Below, in pieces: positions 1-8,060 of a stretch of DNA of 64,000 nucleotides; position 1 is the stretch's first letter, and each line of letters opens with the position of its first letter. This stretch comes from Thiothrix winogradskyi (GTDB lineage: Bacteria; Pseudomonadota; Gammaproteobacteria; Thiotrichales; Thiotrichaceae), in contig NZ_CP091244.1 of NCBI RefSeq assembly GCF_021650935.1, forward strand, positions 4,154,001 through 4,218,000. Reading direction: 5' to 3'. The notes under the pieces are model-generated. The model made no database searches. It saw nothing but the letters and a program-made list of their open reading frames with translations, and was not told the DNA's origin. The translations under genes and the position numbers were made by a program.

Positions 1-9
1 TAAATAAAG

Positions 10-107
10 CCCCTCACCCCCCAACCCCCTCTCCCAGAGGTAGAGGGGGAGCAGGAACTCAATCTGTCTTAGCCCCTCTACCTTTGGGAGAGGGGTTGGG
101 GTGAGGG
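10..107. repeat. Long inverted repeat, copy 1
   Basis: A palindromic element whose left arm (about 11-47) is C-rich, with CCCCAACCCCCTCTCCC, and whose right arm (about 73-107) is the near complement, with GGGAGAGGGGTTGGGG. The loop is about 25 bases. A second copy lies at 11075-11169, and both copies are followed by the same sequence down to the ATG of the aminotransferase gene. It resembles the REP/MITE-like C-rich repeats common in bacterial intergenic spaces. It contains no ORF and is not followed by a T tract that would make it a classical terminator. Confidence 0.85.
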
Positions 108-134
108 TAAAACGCAACCCAAGAAAGCCAAACC

Positions 135-1307
135 ATGCTAAACACCCAACTCCCCCCCTGGCCCTCCTTCACCCCCGAAGAAGCCGATGCCGTTTCCCGC
201 ACCCTCCTCTCCAACCGCGTCAACTACTGGACAGGCAACGAATGCCGCGAGTTTGAAAAAGAATTCGCCGCATGGTGTGGCACAGAATACGCCATTGCCC
301 TAGCCAACGGCACCGTCGCGCTCGATGTTGCCCTAAAAGCCTTGGGGGTCGGGCAAGGCGATGAAGTCATCGTCACCTCCCGCACCTTCCTCGCCTCGGT
401 CTCCTGCATCGTCACCGCAGGGGCTATCCCCGTGTTTGCTGACATTGACCGCGACAGCCAAAACATCACCGCTGCCACCATCGCCCCCATGATCACCCCA
501 CGCACCCGCGCCATCATCTGCGTCCACCTCGCAGGCTGGCCGTGCGACATGGATGCGATCATGCAACTCGCCGCCCAACACAACCTTTACGTCATCGAAG
601 ACTGCGCCCAAGCCCACGGCGCTACCTACCAAGGGCGCATGGTCGGCAGCATCGGACACATCGGCGCATGGTCATTCTGCCAAGACAAAATCATGACCAC
701 CGGCGGCGAAGGCGGCATGGTCACGACTAACGACCGCGAACTCTGGTCAAGCATGTGGAGCTACAAAGACCACGGCAAAAGCTGGGAAGCCGTCTACGAA
801 CGTCAACATCCCCCCGGTTTCCGCTGGCTACACGACAGCTTCGGCACCAACTGGCGAATGCTGGAAATGCAAGCCGTCATCGGGCGCATCCAACTCACCC
901 GCATGAACGACTGGACAGCCCAACGCCAACACCATGCCACCGCCATCTGGGAAACCGCCCGCCAACTCCCCGGCTTGCGCGTCCCCACCCTTCCCGCCCA
1001 CATCGGTCACGCCGCCTACAAATGCTACGTCTTTATCGAACCCACCCAACTCAAACCCGATTGGAACCGTGACCGCATCATGGCGGAAATCAACCAACGC
1101 GGCATCCCCTGCTTCTCCGGCTCGTGTTCCGAAGTCTACCTAGAAAAAGCCTTCGACAACACCGACTGGCGACCCGCCCAACGCCTCCCCATTGCCAAAG
1201 AACTCGGTGAAACCAGCCTAATGTTCCTCGTCCACCCCACCCTCACCGACGCACACATCCACCAAACCTGCACCGCGCTGACCGACGTGATGCAGATGGC
1301 AACTTAA
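135..1307 (+). CDS. DegT/DnrJ/EryC1/StrS family sugar aminotransferase (PglE-like)
   Basis: This is a 390-residue PLP-dependent aminotransferase of the DegT family, which transfers an amino group to a 4-keto (or 3-keto) nucleotide sugar in the cytoplasm. The PLP lysine is K185 in SFCQDKIMTTGGEGG, the family's SF..K....GEGG motif, and the cofactor aspartate is D156 in VIEDCAQAHGA. Length is normal. Together with the PglF-like dehydratase at 13221 and the broken PglD- and PglC-like pieces in between, it fits a bacillosamine-type diamino-sugar pathway, where it would play the PglE role (inference). The stop is followed after about 10 bases by an epimerase 3' tail (1318-1428). A deletion remnant of a second copy lies at 11196-11220. 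The exact substrate is not evident from sequence. Confidence 0.9.
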   Translation: MLNTQLPPWPSFTPEEADAVSRTLLSNRVNYWTGNECREFEKEFAAWCGTEYAIALANGTVALDVALKALGVGQGDEVIVTSRTFLASVSCIVTAGAIPVFADIDRDSQNITAATIAPMITPRTRAIICVHLAGWPCDMDAIMQLAAQHNLYVIEDCAQAHGATYQGRMVGSIGHIGAWSFCQDKIMTTGGEGGMVTTNDRELWSSMWSYKDHGKSWEAVYERQHPPGFRWLHDSFGTNWRMLEMQAVIGRIQLTRMNDWTAQRQHHATAIWETARQLPGLRVPTLPAHIGHAAYKCYVFIEPTQLKPDWNRDRIMAEINQRGIPCFSGSCSEVYLEKAFDNTDWRPAQRLPIAKELGETSLMFLVHPTLTDAHIHQTCTALTDVMQMAT

Positions 1308-1317
1308 TTGCCACCGC

Positions 1318-1441
1318 TTGCAAGTAGACATCCGCAAAACCCGCGATCTGCTCGGCTGGACACCACCCGTCAGCGTCGATGCAGCACTGCGCCAAACCGC
1401 CCAAGCCTACCTGCAAAACCAGCGTTAAAGCGTGCTATACT
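1318..1441 (+). repeat. Epimerase 3'-end repeat 1 with promoter
   Basis: Positions 1318-1428 read in frame as the C-terminal 36 residues of an NAD-dependent sugar epimerase/dehydratase (LQVDIRKTRDLLGWTPPVSV at the start, then stop at 1426-1428). There is no upstream part of that gene. Directly after the stop is TGCTATACT (1433-1441), an extended -10 promoter. Close copies end at 3503, 4451, 5555 and 11341. Confidence 0.88.
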
Positions 1442-1471
1442 CACGCAATACCCAAACAAGGAAGCAGCAAC

Positions 1472-1511
1472 CATGCACACAAAGATTCTAACAGTGAATA
1501 GCCTATGCTGA
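1472..1511 (+). CDS. 12-codon leader ORF coupled to the PIN gene
   Basis: A 12-residue ORF, MHTKILTVNSLC, has a good ribosome binding site (AAGGAAG at about 1458-1464). Its stop codon overlaps the PIN start in the string ATGCTGA at 1505-1511. It may be a translational-coupling leader or the stump of an upstream antitoxin gene. Nothing further of an antitoxin is visible here, and protein-level evidence is absent. Confidence 0.4.
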
Positions 1512-1960
1512 TTTACCTCGACATGTGCTGCTTCAACCGACCTTTCGACGACCAAGCCCAGCTACTCGTCCACCTGCAAACCCAAGCCAAACTATTTGTG
1601 CAGGAAAACATCAAAACAGGTCAATTTACGCTAATTTGGTCTGCCATCTTGGATCTGGAAAACACCGCAAACCCAGACAGGGAACGCACCAAAGCCATTG
1701 CCGAATGGCGTATGTTCGCCACTCACGATGTGTCTGTAACAGAACAAGTAGAAGCATTAGCTGATACACTACAAACCATTGGTATCAAGTCAATGGATGC
1801 ACTCCATCTAGCATGTGCGATCAGTGCCGGAGCAACTTACTTCCTGACCACGGACAAAGGCATTCTTCGCAAGATGACACAAGATCAACGCATACGAGTC
1901 CTCGATCCCATTGCGTTTTTAAGTGAATACAGGGGAACAGATGATGAAAACGGATCATGA
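1505..1960 (+). CDS. PIN-domain ribonuclease (probable VapC-like toxin)
   Basis: A 151-residue PIN-domain protein; family members are Mg-dependent endoribonucleases, often toxins of type II toxin-antitoxin pairs. Acidic residues that would form the metal site are visible: D6 in YLDMCCFNRPFDD, an acidic ILDLENT segment, D in SMDALHLACA, and D in FLTTDKGIL. Its start overlaps a 12-codon leader ORF, and its 3' end overlaps the following small gene by 20 bases, a typical toxin-antitoxin arrangement. It is driven by the TGCTATACT promoter at 1433-1441 that ends epimerase repeat 1. Whether it acts as a toxin is inference. Confidence 0.8.
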   Translation: MLIYLDMCCFNRPFDDQAQLLVHLQTQAKLFVQENIKTGQFTLIWSAILDLENTANPDRERTKAIAEWRMFATHDVSVTEQVEALADTLQTIGIKSMDALHLACAISAGATYFLTTDKGILRKMTQDQRIRVLDPIAFLSEYRGTDDENGS

Positions 1961-2147
1961 AATTCGCGCAGAAGGAATGCGCTTACTGATGAAAGGTCTC
2001 GGTGAAGTCAACGCCGAACGCTTTATCGCCTTAATGAACCGCGAAAAGTTTGATTATACCCTATGGCGGCAGCAACAATGGCAAGGCGAAACGGTTCATT
2101 CACTCGCAGAACAAGCCCGTGAACTGCGTCGATTAAGCCAAAACTAA
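1941..2147 (+). CDS. Small hypothetical protein, partner of the PIN gene
   Basis: A 68-residue charged, helical protein beginning MMKTDHEIRAEGMRLLMKGL. The ATG at 1941 follows AGGGG at 1931-1935 with good spacing and is preferred over the upstream GTG at 1923. It overlaps the end of the PIN gene by 20 bases, so the two are co-translated. By position it could be an antitoxin or accessory subunit, but no DNA-binding motif was recognised with confidence. Immediately downstream, with no gap, begins a truncated PRTase gene copy. Confidence 0.65.
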   Translation: MMKTDHEIRAEGMRLLMKGLGEVNAERFIALMNREKFDYTLWRQQQWQGETVHSLAEQARELRRLSQN

Positions 2148-2416
2148 TAGTGCTGGTCAATGCTGGACGTTTGAAGCGCCTTGCACCCGATAAAACAATC
2201 ATTGGCAAATTTGAGCGGAGATACCCTAATGAAATCATCAACCTGTTCCACATCTGCCCCCACGCCCTCACTGCCAACGAAGCCCAGTATCTCATTGGTT
2301 TCAAGACGGCTGACGAAATCAGAAATCGACGCACTAAGGCAACGGAAGAAATCCATCGCTGACTATGTTCAAAGGGAATTGAGCTTGCTGCTGACAACAA
2401 TGGATAAGGTAGCCTA
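2146..2416 (+). pseudogene. 3' fragment of a PRTase-domain gene
   Basis: This stretch is nearly identical in nucleotide sequence to the last 265 or so bases of the intact PRTase gene at 3548-4315 (from VLVNAGRLKRLAPDKTIIGK onward) and to its 3' flank GGATAAGGTAGCCTAA. The catalytic PRTase half is missing. A C-to-T change also creates a TGA (CATCGCTGA at about 2354-2362) where the intact copy reads CATCGCCGA. It is therefore a dead duplicate fragment, evidence of recombination between modules of the island. Confidence 0.88.
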
Positions 2417-2421
2417 AGCCA

Positions 2422-2467
2422 AGACGCCCAAGCGCATCTGCAAAGCCAACGGTGAAACTGCTATACT
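2422..2467 (+). repeat. Decayed epimerase 3'-end repeat with promoter
   Basis: The string ACGCCCAAGCGCATCTGCAA and what follows resembles the last 12 codons of the epimerase tail (CGCCCAAGCCTACCTGCAAGC in the good copies), but it is degraded. It ends in TGCTATACT (2459-2467), the same extended -10 that closes the other tails, 34 bases before the next gene. Confidence 0.6.
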
Positions 2468-2500
2468 TTTTCTGAATTAAACGACTCACGGATAATCACC

Positions 2501-2722
2501 ATGCTCCACCGTCACCTGACCCACCAACAGTTCACCTTGGCGGCGATTGACGACATTATCGCCCGTGGGCGGCGGGTGGACTGGGCTGAGTTACGCATGG
2601 CCTTACACCAAGACCCCACATTGACTACCAAAGTACAACGTATTTGCGATGCCCGCATTGCTGACCCCTTCGCACAACGCTACCACTTCTGGAAACATTA
2701 TGCGCAACGCCAAGCTGCCTGA
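2501..2722 (+). CDS. Small hypothetical protein paired with an AbiEii-like gene
   Basis: A 73-residue protein (MLHRHLTHQQFTLAAIDDII at the start) with an acidic and basic helical pattern. It overlaps the following nucleotidyltransferase-like gene by 23 bases, so the two form one translational unit led by the TGCTATACT promoter at 2459-2467. By analogy with AbiE-type and other two-gene toxin-antitoxin systems it could be the antitoxin, but I recognise no defined domain in it. Confidence 0.65.
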   Translation: MLHRHLTHQQFTLAAIDDIIARGRRVDWAELRMALHQDPTLTTKVQRICDARIADPFAQRYHFWKHYAQRQAA

Positions 2723-3383
2723 CTGGGAACAAGTGCTATCGGCGGCGGCACGCCTGCAACGCATTTTGCCGGAAGCCGTTCTAGTGGGTGGCACAGCATC
2801 TGCCATTTACGCCCAACCCCGCTTTTCACGGGATGCTGACCACGTACTGGCTGACCTAAAAGCACGCTTTGATGACGTGTTGCTTGAAATGGAGTCTGTC
2901 GCAGGCTGGAAAACAGCCCGTATTCAACGCCCAGTACAAATACTCGGCAGTTTAGACGGTATTGAAACTGGCATACGGCAACTGATCCGCGAAATACCGC
3001 TAGAAACCAACGTGATTGACTACCACGGGGAAAAGCTAACGCTGCCCACACAAGGCGAAATACTGCGTATCAAAGGCGTGCTAATCCTCAAACGCAACGC
3101 GACCCGCGACTACTTGGATTTTATTGCACTGGCTGATCATTTGGGTGAGGAGCAAGTCACTCACGCACTGGCACGTTTTGATGAACTGTACCCTCAACCC
3201 AATGGCGAATCGCCTTTGCAACAACTGCAAACGCAACTGGCGAATCCCTTACCTTTTGACCTAGATGAAGTAGCACCTGAATTGGCAGAATACAAGAACC
3301 TTGACCCCAAATGGCATGACTGGCTACAAGTGAAAGCAGCTTGCATCCATATCTCACTGGTGTTATTCGATAATTTGCATTGA
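2700..3383 (+). CDS. Nucleotidyltransferase-like protein (AbiEii/AbiGii toxin family candidate)
   Basis: A 227-residue protein starting MRNAKLPDWEQVLSAAARLQ. The segment VLVGGTASAIYA followed by RFSRDADHVL has the GG...A and Asp pattern of the nucleotidyltransferase fold seen in AbiEii/AbiGii-type toxins. Family members transfer nucleotides to RNA or proteins. I chose the ATG at 2700 because an in-frame start at 2649 would lie deep inside the upstream partner gene. Overlap with the 73-residue partner suggests a toxin-antitoxin or abortive-infection pair. The assignment rests on motif and context only. An epimerase repeat follows at 3390. Confidence 0.65.
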   Translation: MRNAKLPDWEQVLSAAARLQRILPEAVLVGGTASAIYAQPRFSRDADHVLADLKARFDDVLLEMESVAGWKTARIQRPVQILGSLDGIETGIRQLIREIPLETNVIDYHGEKLTLPTQGEILRIKGVLILKRNATRDYLDFIALADHLGEEQVTHALARFDELYPQPNGESPLQQLQTQLANPLPFDLDEVAPELAEYKNLDPKWHDWLQVKAACIHISLVLFDNLH

Positions 3384-3389
3384 AATAAC

Positions 3390-3516
3390 AACCTGCAAGT
3401 CGACATCAGCAAAACCCGCAACCTGCTCGGCTGGACTCCCCCCGTCAGCGTCGACGCAGCCCTACGCCAAACCGCCCAAGCCTACCTGCAAGCCAAGCGT
3501 TAAAATGTGCTACACT
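3390..3516 (+). repeat. Epimerase 3'-end repeat 2 with promoter
   Basis: Codes in frame for the last 37 residues of the epimerase (NLQVDISKTRNLLGWTPPVS at the start, stop at 3501-3503), with nothing of the gene upstream. TGCTACACT (3508-3516) follows the stop and is the extended -10 for the PRTase gene at 3548. Confidence 0.88.
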
Positions 3517-3547
3517 CACGGCATATCACCCACTAGCAAACAACACC

Positions 3548-4315
3548 ATGCCTCCCACTGCAACATCACTTCGTGAATACGGCATTCCCATAGGTGCGAG
3601 CGAGCCTTTCAGCTTATTCGAGCATGACACCGATCTAAAAAAACACAATTGTTATCAATCCGCTAAAGCAGGTGATGAACAAGCCGCATTTATATTGCTC
3701 AAAGAGTTGGCACTGCCATTTCTGATTGGCATCAAAGGAAAACTGCCCAGAGACGCAATATTCGTCGCTCCCTTCGCCAGAGAGTCCGGCGGTGACAACG
3801 CCATTCCCCAAGTATTAGCTACCTTTTGCCAGTCTATTTTTGGCGGTGAGCTGGACAATGGTATAGTGCAAGTGACTCGCGTATTTCATACAGGTGCTGA
3901 TCCAATGGAACGGTTGGCGATGCGCCCTGAATTTGAAGGCAAGGTGATGTCACAACGACTTTATGTGTTAGTGGATGATGTCACTAATATGGGCGGAACC
4001 TTAGCCGAACTCGCTAATCATATTCAACGACATGGCGGCATAGTTGCCGCTATAATAGTACTGGTCAATGCTGGACGTTTGAAACGCCTTGCACCCGATA
4101 AAACAATCATTGGCAAACTTGAGCGGAGATACCCTAATGAAATCATCAACCTGTTCCACATCTGCCCCCTCGCCCTCACTGCCAATGAAGCCCAGTATCT
4201 CATTGGTTTCAAGACGGCTGACGAAATCAGAAATCGACGCACTAAGGCAACGGAAGAAATTCATCGCCGACTACGTTCAAAGGGAATTGAGCTTACTGCT
4301 GACAACAATGGATAA
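3548..4315 (+). CDS. PRTase-domain protein, intact copy 1
   Basis: A 255-residue protein with the type I phosphoribosyltransferase signature LYVLVDDVTNMGGT at residues 138-151 (two acidic residues, then GGT). In the family this binds the ribose-5-phosphate of PRPP. The N-terminal part carries a motif SAKAGDEQAA (about 38-47) shared with the second copy, and a C-terminal helical segment follows the catalytic fold. Substrate is unknown and no purine or pyrimidine salvage partner is nearby, so a salvage role is not supported. Truncated relatives lie at 2146-2416 and 9926-10304 and another intact relative at 4493. The gene is bounded by epimerase repeats on both sides. Confidence 0.8.
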   Translation: MPPTATSLREYGIPIGASEPFSLFEHDTDLKKHNCYQSAKAGDEQAAFILLKELALPFLIGIKGKLPRDAIFVAPFARESGGDNAIPQVLATFCQSIFGGELDNGIVQVTRVFHTGADPMERLAMRPEFEGKVMSQRLYVLVDDVTNMGGTLAELANHIQRHGGIVAAIIVLVNAGRLKRLAPDKTIIGKLERRYPNEIINLFHICPLALTANEAQYLIGFKTADEIRNRRTKATEEIHRRLRSKGIELTADNNG

Positions 4316-4323
4316 GGTAGCCT

Positions 4324-4462
4324 AACGCCTCTGCGGCAACCTGCAAGTCGACATCAGCAAAACCCGCGACCTGCTCGGCTGGTCTCCCCCCATCAGCGTC
4401 GATGCAGCCCTACGCGAAACTGCCCAAGCCTACCTGCAAGCCCGACGTTAATTTGCTATACC
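4324..4462 (+). repeat. Epimerase 3'-end repeat 3 with promoter
   Basis: Begins at ACGCCTCTGCGGCAACCTGC, a slightly longer tail than repeats 1, 2 and 5, and reads in frame to the stop at 4449-4451 (last residues YLQARR). TGCTATACC at 4454-4462 follows and would drive the PRTase gene at 4493. Confidence 0.88.
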
Positions 4463-4492
4463 CACACGAATCAATCAGGCAGTAGTCATCGG

Positions 4493-5221
4493 ATGATAAA
4501 ACGTTACCCTTGGGATAATTTTCCACCCATCTGGATTCATGCCAATGAATCGTCAGTCAAACAACACCCAGCCTACCGTGCGGCAAAATCTGGCGACCCT
4601 GACGCTGCTTACCAGCTAGTAAACGCTCAATTAAACTCCACTACTATTGGACAATTAGCCACTCGGTTCGCCACACACAAACCCGTGCTGGTATCCGCCC
4701 ATGCCGTAGAAGGCTCAGGTGTAAACGCCATACCTGAAGCACTCGCCGATATGCTTGCCCAGCAATTAGATTGGATGGCTGACACCGCCATTATTCAAAC
4801 CAATATCGTTGGGCATACCGGAGCAGATGGCTTTTCCCGCTTGGCACGACAAGCAACCTTTGATGGTGACATTATCAACGGCTGCTCCTACCTGCTGGTA
4901 GATGATTTCATTGGACAAGGCGGCACATTAGCCAACTTACGTGCACATATCATACAAGGTGGTGGCACGGTATTAGGCGCAACCGTCTTGACAGGCAAGC
5001 CTCATTCCGCAAACATAACCTTAACCCTATCCACACTGGAACAACTGAGGCAAAAACATGGAAACATACTTGAACACTGGTGGCAACAACGCTTCGGCTT
5101 CGGGCTTGACTGCCTTACAGAGTCTGAAGCACGTTACCTGCTCAACACCCCGAATGTTGACCGCATCCGAAATCAAATTATTGCGGCAAGCCAAGCTAGA
5201 GATTGCCCTGCGGATCAATGA
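4493..5221 (+). CDS. PRTase-domain protein, intact copy 2
   Basis: A 242-residue protein with the PRTase signature YLLVDDFIGQGGT at residues 133-145 and the shared N-terminal motif AAKSGDPDAA (about 30-39). It is clearly homologous to the gene at 3548 but far more diverged from it than the 2146 fragment is, so it did not arise by the same recent duplication. The reaction and partner are unknown. It ends 80 bases before the longest epimerase tail and sits, like its relative, in a single-gene module with its own promoter. Confidence 0.8.
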   Translation: MIKRYPWDNFPPIWIHANESSVKQHPAYRAAKSGDPDAAYQLVNAQLNSTTIGQLATRFATHKPVLVSAHAVEGSGVNAIPEALADMLAQQLDWMADTAIIQTNIVGHTGADGFSRLARQATFDGDIINGCSYLLVDDFIGQGGTLANLRAHIIQGGGTVLGATVLTGKPHSANITLTLSTLEQLRQKHGNILEHWWQQRFGFGLDCLTESEARYLLNTPNVDRIRNQIIAASQARDCPADQ

Positions 5222-5300
5222 ATTATTGCGATTGCACAACACGCCGACCTCAAAGGCAATTTGAGCCAAACAATCCAAAAAGAACGAAAAAATCGCGTGT

Positions 5301-5566
5301 GAACTGACAGAAACCGAACGCCTGCAACGCCTCAGCCGCGCCTTAGGCAAACCCGCCCGCTTACTCCCCATCCCTCAAAGCTGGCTGGAAACCGCCCTAA
5401 CCCTAGTGGGCAAACGCGCCATCGCCCAACGCCTCTGCGGCAACCTACAAGTCGACATCAACAAAACCCGCGACCTGCTCGGCTGGACACCCCCCGTCAG
5501 CGTCGATGAAGCACTACGCCAAACCGCCCAAGCCTACCTGCAAGCCCTACGCTAAACTGCTATACT
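5301..5566 (+). repeat. Epimerase 3'-end repeat 4 (longest) with promoter
   Basis: An open frame of 84 codons plus stop (5553-5555) encodes the C-terminal third of an NAD-dependent epimerase: ELTETERLQRLSRALGKPAR, then PIPQSWLETALTLVGKRAIA, then the common tail. This longest copy identifies the source gene of the other tails. TGCTATACT at 5558-5566 follows the stop, and the next gene starts at 5596. Confidence 0.9.
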
Positions 5567-5595
5567 CATCCCTGCCATTCACAGGGAAGTCCACC

Positions 5596-7197
5596 ATGCC
5601 CAAACACTTCAACACCACCGGCCCCGTCCACCCCGAAGACCACTACTGCATCGACCCGATGAGCCGACTCGACTGGGAAGAAATCTACCACCTGATCGAG
5701 ACTCAAAAATTCTTCGTTCTGCACGCACCGCGTCAAACCGGCAAAACCACCACCCTACTGGCGATGGCGGACGTACTCAACCAATCCGGCGACTACACCA
5801 CACTCTACATCAACGTCGAGTCCGCCCAATCTGCCCGTGGGGATGTGCCAGAAGGCATGAAGCGCATCGTCGACAGTTTGGTGGAAGGTGCCGCCATCCG
5901 CTTGAAAGATACCCGTCTGCGTGAATGGCGGGAAACAGTCTGGCATAACAGCGGCGCACACGGCGCATTCCACGGCTTACTCAGCCGCTGGGCGCAAGAA
6001 AATGACAAACCCATCGTCCTGATGATCGACGAAGTGGATGCCCTCGTCGGCGACACCCTCATTTCCTTGCTGCGCCAATTGCGCGACGGCTATATCGGTC
6101 GCCCCGGCATACCGTTTGTGCAAAGTGCCATCCTCTGTGGTGTCCGTGACGTGCGCGACTACCGCATCCACACCGCGCACCACGAAATCATTACCGGCGG
6201 CAGTGCCTTCAACATCAAAGCCGAATCCCTACGTATGGGCAGTTTCAACCAAACCGAAATAGCCACCCTTTACGCCCAGCACACCACTGAAACGGGACAA
6301 ATCTTCGATCCCGACATATTCCCCGAACTCTGGGAAGACACTCGTGGACAACCTTGGCTGGTTAATGCGCTGGGGAATGAACTAACTTGGAAAGACAAAA
6401 CCGCCCGTGACCGCACCACTCCCCTCACGCTGGAACGTTACCGCGCCGCCCGTGATCGTCTGATTTACTCCCGTGCGACTCACCTCCATCAATTGACCGA
6501 TAAATTGCGCGAGCCACGAGTACATGCCGTCATTAGCAAATTATTAGCGGGCAGCACAGAAGCCGTGAGTGACCTGCCTAACGATGACATTGAATACGTC
6601 GAAGACATGGGACTGATCCGGCGGTTTCCCTCCGCAGAAATCAGCAATCGCATCTACCGCGAAATCATTCCGCGTGAGCTGACCTACAGCACCCAGTATA
6701 TGCTGACGCAACAGCAGGCGTGGTATCTCACCCCGCAGCGGCACATCGACATGCCCAAACTCCTTACCGCTTTCCAACAGTTTTTCCGCGAAAACTCGCA
6801 AAGTTGGATCGAACGCTTCGACTACAAAGAAGCTGGGCCACAACTGCTGCTGCAAGCCTTCCTGCAACGCATTATCAACGGCGGCGGGCGCATCAACCGT
6901 GAATACGGCTTAGGCAGAAAACGCACCGATCTGTTTATCGAATGGCCTGTCGATGAGGAAAAAGGCTATTACGGCGAGATACAACGCATCGTGCTGGAAC
7001 TCAAAATTCTCTATAAATCACTGGAAGCCACTGTTGCCGAAGGGCTGGAACAAACCGCAGGCTACGCTGACCAGTGTGGCGCAACCGAAGCCCACCTCAT
7101 CATTTTCGACCGCCGCGCCGAAATAACATGGGATGATAAAATCTGGCAACGTGCAGAAAACTGGCAAGGGCGTAGCCTAGGTGTCTGGGGGATGTAA
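5596..7197 (+). CDS. AAA ATPase with C-terminal PD-(D/E)XK nuclease-like domain, copy 1
   Basis: A 533-residue protein. The N-terminal ATPase has Walker A HAPRQTGKT at residues 43-51 and Walker B IVLMIDEVDAL at 140-150. A winged-helix-like middle (about 305-385) follows. The C-terminal domain has RTDL (D445), VLELK (E468, K470) and QTAGYADQ (Q486), the pattern of a PD-(D/E)XK nuclease fold. The ATG at 5596 has AGGGAAG at 5582-5588; a longer frame starting at 5506 would run through the epimerase tail and is rejected. A near-identical second copy lies at 11382, differing mainly in the middle. Such ATPase-nuclease fusions are widespread but uncharacterised; a defence or mobile-element role is only a guess. 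Confidence 0.85.
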   Translation: MPKHFNTTGPVHPEDHYCIDPMSRLDWEEIYHLIETQKFFVLHAPRQTGKTTTLLAMADVLNQSGDYTTLYINVESAQSARGDVPEGMKRIVDSLVEGAAIRLKDTRLREWRETVWHNSGAHGAFHGLLSRWAQENDKPIVLMIDEVDALVGDTLISLLRQLRDGYIGRPGIPFVQSAILCGVRDVRDYRIHTAHHEIITGGSAFNIKAESLRMGSFNQTEIATLYAQHTTETGQIFDPDIFPELWEDTRGQPWLVNALGNELTWKDKTARDRTTPLTLERYRAARDRLIYSRATHLHQLTDKLREPRVHAVISKLLAGSTEAVSDLPNDDIEYVEDMGLIRRFPSAEISNRIYREIIPRELTYSTQYMLTQQQAWYLTPQRHIDMPKLLTAFQQFFRENSQSWIERFDYKEAGPQLLLQAFLQRIINGGGRINREYGLGRKRTDLFIEWPVDEEKGYYGEIQRIVLELKILYKSLEATVAEGLEQTAGYADQCGATEAHLIIFDRRAEITWDDKIWQRAENWQGRSLGVWGM

Positions 7198-7241
7198 GTG
7201 TTATACTTCAAACCGATGCAGTCATTATCAAGGTACTCACC

Positions 7242-7793
7242 ATGCAAGCCGTTGCCTCCCTTCGTTATGGCGTGATCTTCAAAAAAGCCTTCTCCCAACC
7301 GGATGTATTTACCGCTTTCGTGCGCGACATCCTCGGTATTGAACTGATCATTGATCATGTCGAAACCGAAAAATCCTTCCCCAGTGCCATTGGCAATATT
7401 GCTAACCACTTTGATCTGTTCGCCGAAGATAAGGTCAACCGCATTATCGTGGACATCCAGCACCGCCGCTATGCCGATCATTACCACCGCTTTTTGCACT
7501 ACCATTGCGTACAAAAAGTCCTGCGTACCATCCGCCGCGACACCCTCAGCCCCGAAGACCACGCCCGCATGAAAGACGAGTACAGCGAAGAAGAATTACG
7601 CCGTACCGAATGGGAAAAAGCCGAACAACGTGGCTTGCTGAAGGGTTTGGAACGAGGGCTGGAACAAGGTAAACAAGCCGAACGCTTGGCAGTTGCCCGC
7701 AACCTGCTGGATGTCTTGGACGATACCACTATCGCGCAAAAAACGGGCTTGCGCAACGCACAAGTCGCCCAACTGCGTCAGGAACATGGTTGA
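7242..7793 (+). pseudogene. Rpn-family nuclease, internally deleted copy
   Basis: A 183-residue frame whose first 86 or so residues (MQAVASLRYGVIFKKAFSQP onward) and C-terminal region match the 278-residue gene at 9010. The middle, from HYHC to CVQKVL, is missing in frame, so about 100 residues of the PD-(D/E)XK nuclease core and its extension are gone. The end points share a short TGxGTACAAAA-like sequence, consistent with a microhomology deletion. Rpn proteins (recombination-promoting nuclease / putative transposase) cut DNA; this copy is probably inactive although its frame is open. Extended -10 TGTTATACT lies at 7199-7207 just after the AAA stop. Confidence 0.75.
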
Positions 7794-7841
7794 TAACCGC
7801 CCCGCTCATAGGCGATTGAATATTTTGATCATTGCATCATC

Positions 7842-8060
7842 ATGACTCACTGCTACATCTACGGTGCAGGCGGACACGGCAAAGTCGTGTTTCACACCTT
7901 TACCAGCATGGGCAAAACCATCACCGCGTTCTTAGATGATAAGCCCACTCATGAACAGCGTTGCGGCTTGCCCATTCTCACCCCTGCTGACATACAGGAT
8001 TCAGCCGCCTACACCATCCACTTCGCCATCGGCAATAATCGCATCCGCCACGCTGATTGA
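7842..8060 (+). pseudogene. PglD/NeuD-like acetyltransferase, 5' fragment 1
   Basis: The frame gives MTHCYIYGAGGHGKVVFHTF and then FLDDKP and GLPILTPADIQ, the nucleotide-binding N-terminal PglD_N-type domain of NeuD/PglD sugar O- or N-acetyltransferases. It stops after 72 residues. The left-handed beta-helix (hexapeptide repeat) acyltransferase domain, which should supply another 130 or so residues, is absent. The end abuts a PglC-like fragment. Two more starts of the same gene lie at 9850 and 10940. Confidence 0.85.

Noticed and set aside
10..107. Long inverted repeat as a transcription terminator
   Set aside because: The stem is long and C/G-rich but no T tract follows, and the same element is found with the aminotransferase leader twice; better described as a mobile-type repeat.
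1308..1511. A 67-codon frame over the epimerase tail leading into the PIN gene
   Set aside because: It is out of frame with the conserved epimerase tail and runs across the promoter; only its last 12 codons have a ribosome binding site and are reported as the leader ORF.
5058..5264. Small frame over the end of PRTase copy 2
   Set aside because: An overlapping alternative frame of the PRTase C-terminus, with a similar shadow in copy 1; no independent signals.
5506..5595. N-terminal 30-residue extension of the first AAA protein
   Set aside because: It lies in the epimerase tail and its promoter; the paralogue at 11382 starts at the same MPKHFN methionine.
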